Assembly (NCBI GenBank): GCA_009599575.1
Contig: VWND01000064.1
Coordinates: 1,845,968 to 1,909,967, forward strand
DNA from: Blumeriella jaapii
Lineage: Eukaryota > Ascomycota > Leotiomycetes > Helotiales > Drepanopezizaceae
Direction: 5' to 3'
DNA length: 64,000 bases
This document shows, one piece after another, positions 23,841 to 34,020 of this stretch. The number at the start of each line of letters is the position of its first letter. Positions within the stretch are counted from its first letter, which is position 1. The notes beneath the pieces were generated by a model. That model searched no databases. It was not told the DNA's origin and was given only the letters and a program-made list of their open reading frames with translations. Made by a program: the position numbers and the translations under genes.

Positions 23841-24550
23841 TGGACTCGACTACGTGGACTCTACGACATGGACTATATGACATGGACTCGACGACATGGA
23901 CTCGACGACAGGTCCATCTTGAGCGCCGCGCAGCTCCCCGGCATCGTCACTTGCACGCGAAGGGACGACATGCACCGGCGTCTTGTCACAACGTGCCGCA
24001 GGATCATCTCGCAGCTGCGTCGATTTCTCCGGGCCCGAGGACTCCCCCGCCCAACGACGAAGGAGGACTCTCAACTTGGATTCCCCCAGACGTGATCGAT
24101 GCTGGAGCCGGTTGAGCATGAAGGCCGTGTCACGATAGCCCATTGGCGAATGAATCATGGCGCGCGCGATGCCTGCCTGGCCTGGCCCCTGGGGCTTTGG
24201 CGACGCCTCATGTCCTCCCCTCTCCGCTGCCAGCGTCGCCGTGTGCCTGGCAGCTGCAGATGCGCGCGGCCTTCCCGTTTGCGGTCTGCGGGCGCATGTT
24301 TGGATCGAGGATGCCGTACAGCATGTACATCCATCCCGTGGATACCCTCATCCCATGGATACACACAGCCCACGTACACACGACGCGGCCGTCCTGGATG
24401 CAGATTTGCGACTGGAACCCGACGCCGTCATGGGAGTGTCACGATCGACTCTCGGGAAAAGAGATGCACAGCCAAGCCATGGAAACAGCCGCTTCACGTC
24501 AGGTAACTCTAAGATGCGGCACGGAACGGCATGTGGTGAGAGAGCATCTA

Positions 24551-24590
24551 CCGTACCGTGCTGTACTGTACTGTACTGTACCTACAGTAT
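24551..24590. repeat. CTGTA array
   Basis: A run of CTGTA units preceded by a GTACCGTGCTGT lead that also precedes the array at 23508, so the two arrays share a flank and may derive from one another. Confidence 0.75.
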
Positions 24591-26315
24591 CTTGGGTAAG
24601 ATGTAGCCGAAGCTCCAGACACCGTGGACGGAGAGTTGATGGGTTGGAAGCATGGTCAAGTCCTCAGCTCAGGTGCTTACCGGACAGCAGCTCATCAACG
24701 ACTATGATACACAGCCTATGCTCACATACTGTACATCCTTCGTACTGTGTGTACTACTGTGTGTACAGTACAGTGCTGGACAGAGCGACTTACTCTAGCC
24801 TCGAGTCTTCCGAATCGTCTCGCAGATCAGCATCCAGCATCTGCCTTCGAACCCTCCCGGGCCATACTGAAGGAAGCGGAAAAATCCTTGCTTGCACATA
24901 CTGTACAGTACAGTACATGCCTTCTCTTTCACCGTTCACCTTCTACCACATTTCGCCTCTCGGACAAAGTCACAGGCAGGGCTCATCCCCCTCCGCGGCC
25001 TTCGACCTTAGCGCTCCCTTCCATGACTAGGTCATCGATTTCATGCGTAAATAGCGCCCGATGCTCGGATTCCTTTTTCGACCATGGCAGGGCCAAGAAA
25101 GTCTTGCTTCCCTCTCGGCGCTTTCATGGCCCGATCTTTGGGCTCGTGCTTGGAAGGTTTGCGAGGGCACTCTGGGTGGGGAAAGGATCAGGTCCGGGAA
25201 AAGTGTGTGCCGACTGCTTCAGAGATCAACCCGGTCCAGATGTCGACTTGTCAGCGCAATGGAAGGCTGGGGCGTGGAACCCTGGACGAAGTGCGCGTAG
25301 AGGACTTCCAGGACGCGTCCCACCAGCTGCACAGATGTGTGTTTTCCCGCCCATGGGTTGGCTCGAACGACTCGTGGCACAACAGGGTCCGTCCGAACCA
25401 GGACCACGGAGCACAGCGCAAGAGCAGGTAAAGCGCTGTCGCACGGCAGAGAATTGGGCCAGGAGTGGCATGCATCCATCCCATCGTGCTTGATGCAGAG
25501 CAACGGGGACACGCGCCTTGGTTCGCCCGAGTTGCGCATTCCTGGAACTTCTAGAAGGCCGGCCGGCCGGCCGCGTATCTCTCTCCTGTGCCTAGCATGA
25601 CTCCACGACTCCACGCCGTTGAAATGACAAGTCGGACAGGTCGCACAAGTCGGACAAGTCGCACAAGTCGGATCAGAAGCGTGCGTGGAAGCAGGACGAC
25701 CGCACCAGTTCGTCGGTCGGTCAGTGACCACCAACTTCCCCGTTGGGCTTCTTGGGCGCTCTTATACTACACAGTCCAGCACGGTACTGTACCGCACCAC
25801 GAGTCACCATCGAGTAAAAGCGTGTCAATAGAGTTGCCGTCACACCGACGTGTGCAGACATCAGACGCATGGCGGCCTAAAGAGTCGAGCCGGCGGCACG
25901 CTGGCATCCTCTGATTGACCCGTGATGGCACGATTCCCCCCAGCCCGAAGTTCGACGACCAAGCTCCCTCGGCGCCGCCAGAGCGCGCAGTCCTGTACGT
26001 ATGTACCTGTGCGTGAGTGATGTCGGGAGTCCGAAGCCCGCGATGATCCGCGAGGCGCGAGTCCAGCACTGGGAGTCGTGAGACGTGCCTGAGATCGGGC
26101 ACGCGCGTGCTCTGCCTCTCTCAGCCGTCCAGTGTCAGGTTGGCCGCTGCGACGGGAAGACGTGGCCGATGCATCAGAACCGTTGCCGCCACCGCCGTTA
26201 CACGCCGGTGATGAGGGCGCCACTCGATCGACGAGCTCATGCCGTCCTGGACGGGTCGGGAGGGGGGTGTCTCGCTCTGGACTCTGGAGACTGGGAGTCT
26301 TGCGGCACGTACAGG

Positions 26316-26450
26316 ACAGGATGGACAGCATGGACAGCATGGACAGTTTGTACAGTATGGACAGCATGTACAGTATGGACCTGACGTGTCTCTCAGAGCG
26401 ACCCAGGCGAACAGCGGCAGAGAGATGTACTGTTGTACTGTGTGTACAGT
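26316..26450. repeat. GGACAGCAT / TACAG mixed array
   Basis: Units of GGACAGCAT grade into GTACAGTATGGACAG units, linking the 9-mer array to the TACAG family. Single GTACTG/GTACAG units continue to about 26450. Confidence 0.7.
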
Positions 26451-27489
26451 ATGTACTCGCTCGCTCGCTCGCTCGCTCGCGTCGATGCCGGCTCCGGCTC
26501 CCGCTGCAGCTCCAGCTCCAGCTCCAGCGCCAGCGCCGGGCCCCAGGACCCACGGCCCACGACCCACGACCCACCAGTCTGGTTCGCCTGGTGGTCCCAG
26601 ACCGCACGGCACGATGTCTCTGGCGTGCCGAAGAAGAGCCCGGCCTGCTGTGGCACAATTTCCCGCCGCTCGGCAGCATGCACAGCCTAATGTATGTATG
26701 CACTGTAGATGTATGTATGTATGTATGTATGTACAGTATGTATGTACACCGATAGAGAGATCAGTGACAGCACTCGGGTGCAGCACTTGCAGGTCACCAC
26801 CATGATCACGTTGGCGACGAGAGCCCCATCGCGGCCGGCGCTCCCGTCCCGCCGCGACCCTTCCGGACGAAGATGGCACGCGCGATGCCGCCGCCGTCGG
26901 TCGACCGTCGAGACCGTCTGTCCCCCCTTTCGCGCATCGAGCATCACGTGATGCCGGGGACGCTGGCTCGCCGAAAGCTTCGAATGATAGCCGAAGCCTT
27001 GTGTGGGTGGACCGACCGCGACTCGACACCGCGCCGAGATGGCTCCCTGAGTCGTGACGATGAAATCCACGGCTGGGCGTCCACGCCCCCAAACCTCGTC
27101 CGATCGTTCTCGTGAATGCGGCCCACCCGCCGGCCAGGGCCCCGATCTGCACGGCCGGCGAGAGTCAGTCAGTCAGTCAGTCAGGTCAGGTCCGTCTCGC
27201 TCCCACGGCGTGTCTGGAGGGGCCGTCCCGTGCTGGCCGTCGCGAGCCCGCCACGCATGGTCGAGAGCGCGCAGGGCCGTCCCGTACACGGTGTACTGTA
27301 GGTGTGCGGTATGTGTGCGGGATGTGTGCGGGTTGTGTCCCGTCGAGACAGACCTCCTGTCCCGTCCGGTACCGTGGCCAGGGTCGGATCGGGATCGGAC
27401 AGTGGGACCGCAAACTTACATACCGACCGTCCTTGCACGAAAACCTTGGTCGGGGGGAAGATGCAGGATGGATGTACATACTGTACATA

Positions 27490-28010
27490 CACAGTCTATC
27501 GGTTAAGTATTATTCCTGGTTAAAAACAGTGGGGGTGTGGAGACAAAACTTAACCTAATCAAGTAGTATTCCATAAAATAATAAAATTGACTTTAACAAA
27601 GTATACGTAAACAAATTACGACAAATACGAAGTTTGAAAACTGCTTTCGGATGTATGATATAAAATATTTTAATATTCTGTAAATCTGTCTTCGGCGTCA
27701 ATCACAGCTTGACACCGATTAAATAAAGCAAGCTAATATCACGTCGCTGACCTCGAGTTAAATCAGAAGCTTTTAAACGTTTAGAAACTGAAGTAGAAGC
27801 TGAAGTAGAAGCTGAAGCCATTGCGTTGCGTTGCGTTGTATTGCGTTGCGTTGTATTGCGTTGTGTTGTGTGAAAATTTTGCCCGTATCTCTCATATTGT
27901 AATTTTGTCGTATTTCGTGAAAGCTTACCGGAAGTTGGGTCATTACTTGATTGGGCTAAGGTGAAATTATCCCTGTTTGACCAGGAATAATACTTAACCG
28001 ATAGACTGTG
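27490..28010 (-). mobile_element. Tc1/mariner-derived miniature element (MITE) with 31-bp TIRs
   Basis: A 521-bp AT-rich insert in GC-rich DNA. The ends, 27490-27520 and 27980-28010, are perfect inverted repeats of 31 bases starting CACAGTCTATCGG, and the match resumes after one mismatch. TA dinucleotides at 27488-27489 and 28011-28012 flank it, the classic TA target duplication of Tc1/mariner elements. Inside, on the minus strand, lies a 39-codon ORF (27821-27702) resembling the start of a Tc1/pogo-type transposase. The rest of a transposase is absent, so it is a non-autonomous internal-deletion derivative. It landed within a TACAG-family array. Because the TIRs are undamaged it looks young and may still be mobilised in trans. 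Confidence 0.9.
27702..27821 (-). pseudogene. truncated Tc1/mariner transposase N-terminus
   Basis: 39 codons starting MASASTSAST and continuing SKRLKASDLTRGQRRDIS to a stop after LIGVKL. The LTRGQRRDI-type helix is where the first DNA-binding helix-turn-helix starts in Tc1/mariner/pogo transposases. The stop comes at the likely deletion junction. The 50 bases 5' of the ATG are AACGC/ATACAACGC repeats. Family assignment rests on this short helix plus the TIR/TA architecture. Confidence 0.65.
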
Positions 28011-28236
28011 TACACAGTACATCCACAGTCCCGTACCAGCCGGAAGGCGAGCCTGCAGGCGCGGATGCAGCAGTCCTGCATGTACGATGCACTCCGTACT
28101 CCGTCCTCTGCCGTGCGCCAATGCCAGGTGCCATGTCGACGTGCGGATACCCATGCCGCGCGGTAGGGTAGGTAGGGTAGGGTAGGGTCGCGTACACAGT
28201 ACGTCGTCACGGCCCCTGGCGGCCGAGCCATCAGTC

Positions 28237-28390
28237 TGTCGAGTCTGTACTGTGTACACAGTATGCTGTGTAGACAGAGTGTATGTACAGTACAGTACAT
28301 AGTGCAGTACATACATACTACAGTCGGTACATAGTACATACAGTACAGTCGGTACAGAGTACATACCTAGTACACACAGTCGGTACAGAG
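28237..28390. repeat. TACAG-family array
   Basis: Multiple GTACAGTAC, GTACATA and CAGTCGGTACA units, with palindromes at 28250-28262 and around 28285-28297. Confidence 0.75.
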
Positions 28391-29339
28391 CCACCGCACC
28401 GCACCGTCCCGACGACCGTCCCGACGGCACCCCCCCCTCCCCCTCCCGTGCCATGACCGCATCGACCGCGACAGGAGGGACCCGGACCCGGACCCGGACC
28501 CGGCGCAACATCCCCTCGGCTATCTGTGAGATGTGAGATCTCGACATCTCGGTCGGCCGGGTGCCGCAGGTGGAGATGCACTTGACTTTCGATCCACGCA
28601 TCGCCACCACGCGCCCGCCATGCCGGCCGGAGCGCCGCCCGCCAGGTGGTCGCATGGCGGCCGGGTGTCCGGGGTCCCCGGCGGGGGCCCGGAAGCCCTG
28701 GGCTCGCAGCGCGCGCGCCGGACGATCTGGCGTGGGTGGGATGGCGCGGCGCGGCGCGGCGCCGTCTGTCCGCGACGACTCGGCCGCTGCAGAACGAGGG
28801 CCGTCGCCAGTGCCGGACGGGACCTGTGTCGGTCGGTCGGTCCTGGGCGCTCGTCTCGTCATGCCTCGTGCGCGCATGTACGGGACCGCGCCGTCGCTCC
28901 CTGGCCGTGCGTGCGGCGTCGCTCCCGACACGCGGCCCCCAACGACCAGACGAAGGAGAGGAAAGGAAAGGAAAGGAAGGGAAGGGAAGGGAAGGGAAGG
29001 GAAGGGAAAGGAAATGAAAGGCCTGACTGGGAAGCCCGTTGCCGTGTCTCCCATCGCGCGGTCGTGTCCCGTGTTCCGCGTTCACGGCCGGCCGTGCGAA
29101 CACACCCACACCCACGCCCACGCCCACGCCCAGGGCCATCCCCCCATCCCGGTCGACGCCCTGAAGAAGCTCCGTCCAGGGTGCCGACGCTGGAGAAGGA
29201 TGGACGGGGGGGCAGGGCCGGGGCCGTGGCCCGTCTCCGGACATTCACCGCGCGCCGTCCCTCTCTCCCCCCCCGCATGACGGGGATGCCTCTGCTCGAG
29301 CAGCAGGATCCGCGGTGCCATGATGTGGAGATGCGGTCG

Positions 29340-29600
29340 CGGGCTGGTATGGATGTAGGTATGGAGGTAGGGTAGGGTATGGAGAGGAGGGTATGGACAG
29401 TACCGTTGGGTATGGAGAGTAGGATATGGAGAGTTGGGTATGGACAGTAGGGTATGGTATGGACAGTACCGTATGGACGTACCGCAGGGACAGTATCGTA
29501 GGTATGGACAGTACCATATGGACAGTACCGTATGGACCGTACTATCCAGTACCGTCCAGTACCGTCTAGTCCCGTCTAGTCCCGTCCAGTACCGTACGCT
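29340..29600. repeat. GTATGGACAGTACC / CCAGTACCGT array
   Basis: A degenerate tandem array of GTATGGA(C/G)AGTA units changes into CAGTACCGTC units. It is related to the TACAG family by its GGACAGTA core. Confidence 0.7.
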
Positions 29601-30433
29601 ACTGCCCCCTCCTGCCCCTCGATCACGCTTCTCCCTTCTCAGCGAAGTTCGTCCCAAGAAAGCGACCCTAGCGCAGCGGACTAACGCGCTGCCAAAGAAC
29701 GCGACATGTCTGAGCCCGGAATGCAGGCCTGCGATGGCTCGCCCTCGCGCGCACCCATCCATCCATTCATCTATCCATCCCTTCATCCATCTATTCACCC
29801 ATCCACCGTCCATCCATCCATCCATCCATCCATCCATCCCACGCCAACCTGGCCCTGGCCCCGGCCCTGGGCCCCGGCCTGCAGACGCCCTCACGCCCCC
29901 CCTCCCCCCCCCCCCCCCCCCCCGCTGCCAGACGGCAAGAGGGGCGACGAGGACGACGCCGGGCAGTAGCTCCAAGTCAGTCCGTCAAAGCAAAAAGGGG
30001 ACCCCAGGCCGGGGCGTGAGGTCGGCGACCCGCAGGGGTCGAGCAGGAGAAGCAAAAGCTTGAGCTTTCCCCAATGATATCGAGCCGCATCGCTGCCTGC
30101 CGGCCTGCCCTTCTCCCGCGACGTCCTGGAGCACCGCGAACACACCGGACAGACTGACCGGACGGGACGGTCAGGAGCGCGCGCTGAGCCACGGGACCGA
30201 ACAGAGCACAGCACAGCACAGCACCGCACTGGAGCGACCAGACAGTCCGGGATCAACCACGGCGTCGTGCGGCCATCCACTGCCCTCCGCGGCCTGCCCT
30301 CGCCTGCCCTCGCCTACCCTCGCCTGCGCTGTTCGTCCGCCCTTCCTGCCTGACCTGCCATCGTGCGGACCGCGGCCGACCAGAGAGGAAGAGAAGACAC
30401 GCCCCTTCGTCGGTGAGAAGCTCGACTTCCGAT

Positions 30434-30660
30434 ACAACTCCTCCTCCTCCTCCTCCTCCTCCTCCTCCTCCTCCTCCTCCTCCTCTCCTCCTCCTCTCCT
30501 CCTCCTCCTCCTCCTCTCCTCCTCCTCCTCCTCACTTTCCTTTCCTCCTCTCCTCCTCCTCCTCCTCACTTTCTCCTCCTCTCTTTTTCCTCCTCCTCCT
30601 CCTCTCCTATCTTTTTCCTCCTCCTCCTCCTCTCCTCCTCTCCTCCTCCCCTCCTCCCAG
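30434..30660 (+). repeat. (TCC)n polypyrimidine tract
   Basis: About 225 bases almost purely C and T on the plus strand, mostly TCC units with CTCCTC, CTTTCC and CTTTTT interruptions. It lies about 360 bases upstream of the bZIP ATG. Such long mirror-like homopurine-homopyrimidine tracts can form triplex (H-) DNA; whether it affects transcription here is unknown. Confidence 0.9.
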
Positions 30661-31019
30661 CCGCCAGAAAGCCCCGCGAGCCCAGCTCTAGATGACCGCA
30701 GACCAGCAACCTGGGCACCGGTGCTGACCCTCGCCGCGCCTGACAGATTCCGAGCGACGAACCCACGCCATCCGTCGATCTGGCGGTGCAAGGCCTGCTC
30801 AGGCGCCCGTCCTGCGAGGCTCCGGACGGCCTGGCGGTGGCCTACGACGCCCACACCTTGCCCAACCTCGCACGCCTCTCGCGGCCGCCAGAGGCGCGCG
30901 GCAAACGATTCACCGATCTGGGCCGCACGCGCCACGGCTATCAGCAGAGCGGGGAGGGAAGTGCGAAAGGTCAATGTCCCGGTTCTGGGGGCCATCTAGG
31001 GTTGAGGGACCAGGACTCG

Positions 31020-32675
31020 ATGTCGCAGAGGCCGTCTGCGTCTCGTCCTGCATCTCGGTCGCCACCCGAAGGTCACAGATTCGTGCTCCCGCCGGTGCAG
31101 CTGCGAGATGATCGGCCACACGACGCCTGGCCCGCCGAGAGACCCCCCGGGGACGCCGAAGGGCGAGGCCGCCCTCCGCACGTGCAGACCGCCCCTCCAC
31201 ATGCGCCGCCGGCGTCGGGCGGCGAGGACGGGCGGACGTCGCGGCAGTCGAGGGATCTCGGCGTCCACTCGATGCTCAACCCCTCCGAACCCGAGGCGGA
31301 GCATGCGGGTCGTCGCATGAGTGGCGTGTCGAACGCGTCGCCCATCTCCACCGCGGGCCCGGCATCGTCGTTTGGCGCCAGCCCATCCACGGCCGCATCG
31401 AGCCGAACGGGGGGGGGCGCGCGAGGGATGGGCGTCGGCACGATCGATGCGCAGCAAACGCCCTTCTTGCTGTCGAGGGGACGAGACTTCATGGGGGATC
31501 CAGGTCCCCCGCTGCCATCGGAAGTTCCTCCCACGCCTCCGCCGCCGGGACACCATCCGCCGCCGCACTACGGGCGCCCACCGACCGCGTCGACCCCGAC
31601 CGCGGCCCCGCGCCGAGCCAGCGGAGGCACCATGCCGGCGCCGGGCCACACGCCCCTCTCGCAGAGTGCCAGTCCGAGCATCTCGGCGTCGTCACACAAC
31701 CCTCCCTCGAGTCAGACCTCGCCCGCATCATTCCTCTACCAAAAAGGCGCCCCGCCCCCGCTCCAGCCCCAGCCACCCCACGCCGGCTCATCCTATTACC
31801 CCGGCGCGTCCTTTGGGAGCACAGTCCAGGCGGGGGGTGGAATGCAATTCCAGGCGCCCCCTGGGGGACCGGAAGGTCCGTACTCCGCTCCAGCTCCAGC
31901 TCCACAAAGCACCTCCCTCCATTCCAGCAGTGCAAACAGCTCCAGACAGACCTCTGCCTCGGATCCGATTCAAGTCCTGACCATCACCACGTCTGAAGGC
32001 TCGTATACTGTGCCTGTAGACGTACATCAGGCCTCGAGGTTAGCTGACGAGAAGCGTGCTCGAAATGCAGGTGCATCGGCGCGATTCCGTCAACGGCGCA
32101 AGGAGAAGGAGAAGGAAGCCAACACGAGCATCGAGAAGCTGCAGCAGCAGACGCGAGAGCTGGAGCGGAAATTGCGGGATGTGGAGCAAGAACGGGATCG
32201 ATATCGGCACGAGAGGGACCGTCTCCGTGAAATCGTGCACCGCAGCCCCGAGGGGAGGCACCTGGCGACCCAAGGACCGCCGAGTCCTCCGAGCGTGCGC
32301 TTCGGGGGAACCGGGATGGACATGGGGATGGGACACCCCCCTCCCGCGGCGCAGATGGGATACCACTCCGACACCATCTCGGAACGCGCGCCGAGGCGAC
32401 GAAGGATGGATGCCCAGGGGGAATTCGCCAGTATTGCCTACTCGCTCCCACCCGCGTCCGCGCTGCCGCCCGTGCCCACGTCGGGATTTCCTCCTGCGCC
32501 CGCCAATCCAGGCCCTCAAAGCCTTCCTCCTCTGCGGATGGATCATGCGTCTGCACCGCAGGGCCTGGATCCCCATGTCCCGCCTTCAGGTAATGCGGTT
32601 TCTCAGCCACCTTTCGACACCTACGCGAGAGGACCCTACGAGCGTGGATGGACGGGCGACGCGGGGCGCCGGTAA
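31020..32675 (+). CDS. bZIP transcription factor
   Basis: Predicted nuclear DNA-binding regulator, 551 aa from one exon. The N-terminal 340 residues are low-complexity (Pro, Ser, Gly, Ala) with the short motif LGVHSMLNP near residue 80 and QQTPFLLSRGRDFM further on, which look like conserved islands. The bZIP runs from about residue 342 to 405: basic region RARNAGASARFRQRRKEKE, fitting N-x2-A-S-x2-F-R, as in fungal Cys3-like factors that carry Phe where most have Ser/Cys. A leucine-zipper helix rich in Glu/Arg follows (LQQQTRELERKL...RHERDRLREIV). The frame stays open upstream to 30786, but 31020 is the first ATG. A (TCC)n tract precedes it. Target genes cannot be told. Confidence 0.85.
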   Translation: MSQRPSASRPASRSPPEGHRFVLPPVQLRDDRPHDAWPAERPPGDAEGRGRPPHVQTAPPHAPPASGGEDGRTSRQSRDLGVHSMLNPSEPEAEHAGRRMSGVSNASPISTAGPASSFGASPSTAASSRTGGGARGMGVGTIDAQQTPFLLSRGRDFMGDPGPPLPSEVPPTPPPPGHHPPPHYGRPPTASTPTAAPRRASGGTMPAPGHTPLSQSASPSISASSHNPPSSQTSPASFLYQKGAPPPLQPQPPHAGSSYYPGASFGSTVQAGGGMQFQAPPGGPEGPYSAPAPAPQSTSLHSSSANSSRQTSASDPIQVLTITTSEGSYTVPVDVHQASRLADEKRARNAGASARFRQRRKEKEKEANTSIEKLQQQTRELERKLRDVEQERDRYRHERDRLREIVHRSPEGRHLATQGPPSPPSVRFGGTGMDMGMGHPPPAAQMGYHSDTISERAPRRRRMDAQGEFASIAYSLPPASALPPVPTSGFPPAPANPGPQSLPPLRMDHASAPQGLDPHVPPSGNAVSQPPFDTYARGPYERGWTGDAGRR

Positions 32676-34020
32676 TCGTACGGCTCGGATCGTGGGTCGC
32701 CCTCATTCTCCCCCGGCCGCGAAACGCGCATCTCATTATCTCTCCGACCACGTTCACCACCATGTAAACAAAGCTTCGCTAAGCGAGCGAGGGGCAATTT
32801 CGCCGTATATCGACCAAAGCCCACTGTACATACATTGTATTTTTCTACTCCACTTTTCGTTCGTTGCCATTACTATTTAATTAAATTGGGGGGTCAGAGA
32901 GGGGAGGAACCGGGTGGAAAAGAGCAGCATGGTTCGGCACCGACCACGTATTATTTCTTTTTGCAGCGAGAGCGACTTGATACCCTGGCGGCACGGACAG
33001 CGATTCATCTATCACCGTCATCATCATCACCATGTCATTCGGCCATCTTCAGCGCGTTGTGTTGTATCTCGGAGTCAACTTTTCCTCGTCTAGCCGTCGG
33101 AGAAAGGGCGGGTTCGTGTTTTGCGTTTGAGCATGGAGTTTGCGCCGGCGGCCTTCCTGGAGCTTCCTAGAGCGGAGCTGGTGTTTGTTCGGGCACCGGG
33201 ACTTCGGAGCGGGGAGCCTCGTGGTGGCAATTGTGCTTTTGTTTCAAGGTGGGAGCGAAGGATCGAAAATGGCTCTGACGGGGACTGCCTGCCTGAGAGC
33301 GGGGTCCGAGACGTGTACAGATTTACAGGAGCAGGGCCCAACGGCGGGTATACATACATCAGATTGTACAAATAAGTGCGCCATTTAGAGGAGAAGCAGA
33401 AGGTCACTTGCCTGACAGATCCACACTTGCTCAGAACATTCTGATCTCCGATCTTTACCGTGCCGCGCATGTCTCTGAATTGAGGGGCACCTTACAGCAC
33501 AGTACCAACCTCCCCGGTTGCTTGCATCTTGAAGGTCAAGCGGGAATTAACGTGACTGAAATCTATAGGGGGTCGCCCTGCCTTCTTGTATTCACAGGCA
33601 AGTCAACCAAGTCCGTTGTATCTGCAATTCGGAGGTTTATTTGCCTTTGAAGCTTTTGCTTTACATTTGTTGAGCTCAGATCTGGTTGATGTGCAACAGG
33701 CCGTGCTTTATCAGATCTAGATAAGCAAGCCATTATTCCTTTATAAATCAAGTAGTTGTAGATTACTAGTCCTTTCTTTTATGGTCGTTTATGAGATTGT
33801 GAAAATGCTATTTCACAAATGGTTTGTTTTAAGCAAAGATAATAGAAAATTTATTGTACTGTATGTGGGTCGGTAGACATGCATGTCTCGAAGAAGAGGG
33901 GTGGAAAAGAAATCAAATCCCAAAGAGGCAGCTACACCCGATGTTTTCGTTGACCTACCACCCAACAATCTCATCCCCTCATCCCCCCACCTCCACTCTG
34001 CACTCTGTCGATATGTTCAG
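32676..34020. other. intergenic between bZIP and ALDH genes
   Basis: 3' region of the bZIP gene and promoter of the aldehyde dehydrogenase. There are only short ORFs without family features. The segment 33540-33860 is noticeably AT-richer than its flanks. A C/T-rich leader (33960-34000) precedes the ALDH start. Confidence 0.5.

Larger units (their letters stand above)
22157..30433. other. 8.3-kb GC-rich, repeat-rich region without a supported gene
   Basis: Long open frames occur on both strands, but they overlap each other, change composition with the local repeats and show no family motif, so I treat them as products of high GC. The sequence is packed with short tandem arrays: GACATGGACTCGAC units at 23830-23912, GGACAGCAT units at 26318-26383, CTCG at 26456-26481, TATG at 26692-26740, AGTC at 27163-27184, GGGAA at 28960-29012, CACGCC at 29103-29132, and CATC at 29755-29838. 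TACAG-family arrays are frequent. The only recognised element is the Tc1/mariner derivative at 27490-28010. A C-run lies at about 29905-29923. Confidence 0.65.

Noticed and set aside
26121..27152. 343-codon minus-strand frame and its overlapping plus-strand partner
   Set aside because: Both strands are open over the same GC-rich repeats (CTCG, CAGCTC, TATG arrays), a compositional effect.
28960..29012. Telomere-like GGGAA repeats
   Set aside because: The unit is not the TTAGGG of filamentous fungi and the array lies inside the chromosome.
27702..29054. 450-codon minus-strand open frame
   Set aside because: It fuses GC-rich repeat translation with the transposase stub and runs straight through the inverted repeat of the miniature element, so it cannot be one gene. 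Only the last 39 codons are meaningful.
28533..29375. 280-codon and 239-codon plus-strand frames
   Set aside because: They overlap each other in different frames and include the GGGAA and CACGCC arrays. No motif was found.
29755..29838. CRISPR-like or other regularly spaced array
   Set aside because: CATC units are simple tandem repeats without spacers.
30171..30995. 274-codon minus-strand frame with poly-Glu
   Set aside because: Its core is the reverse translation of the (TCC)n tract; flanks are unrelated in composition.
33121..33375. 84-codon frames downstream of the bZIP gene
   Set aside because: Two overlapping frames of similar length are open, with no family features.
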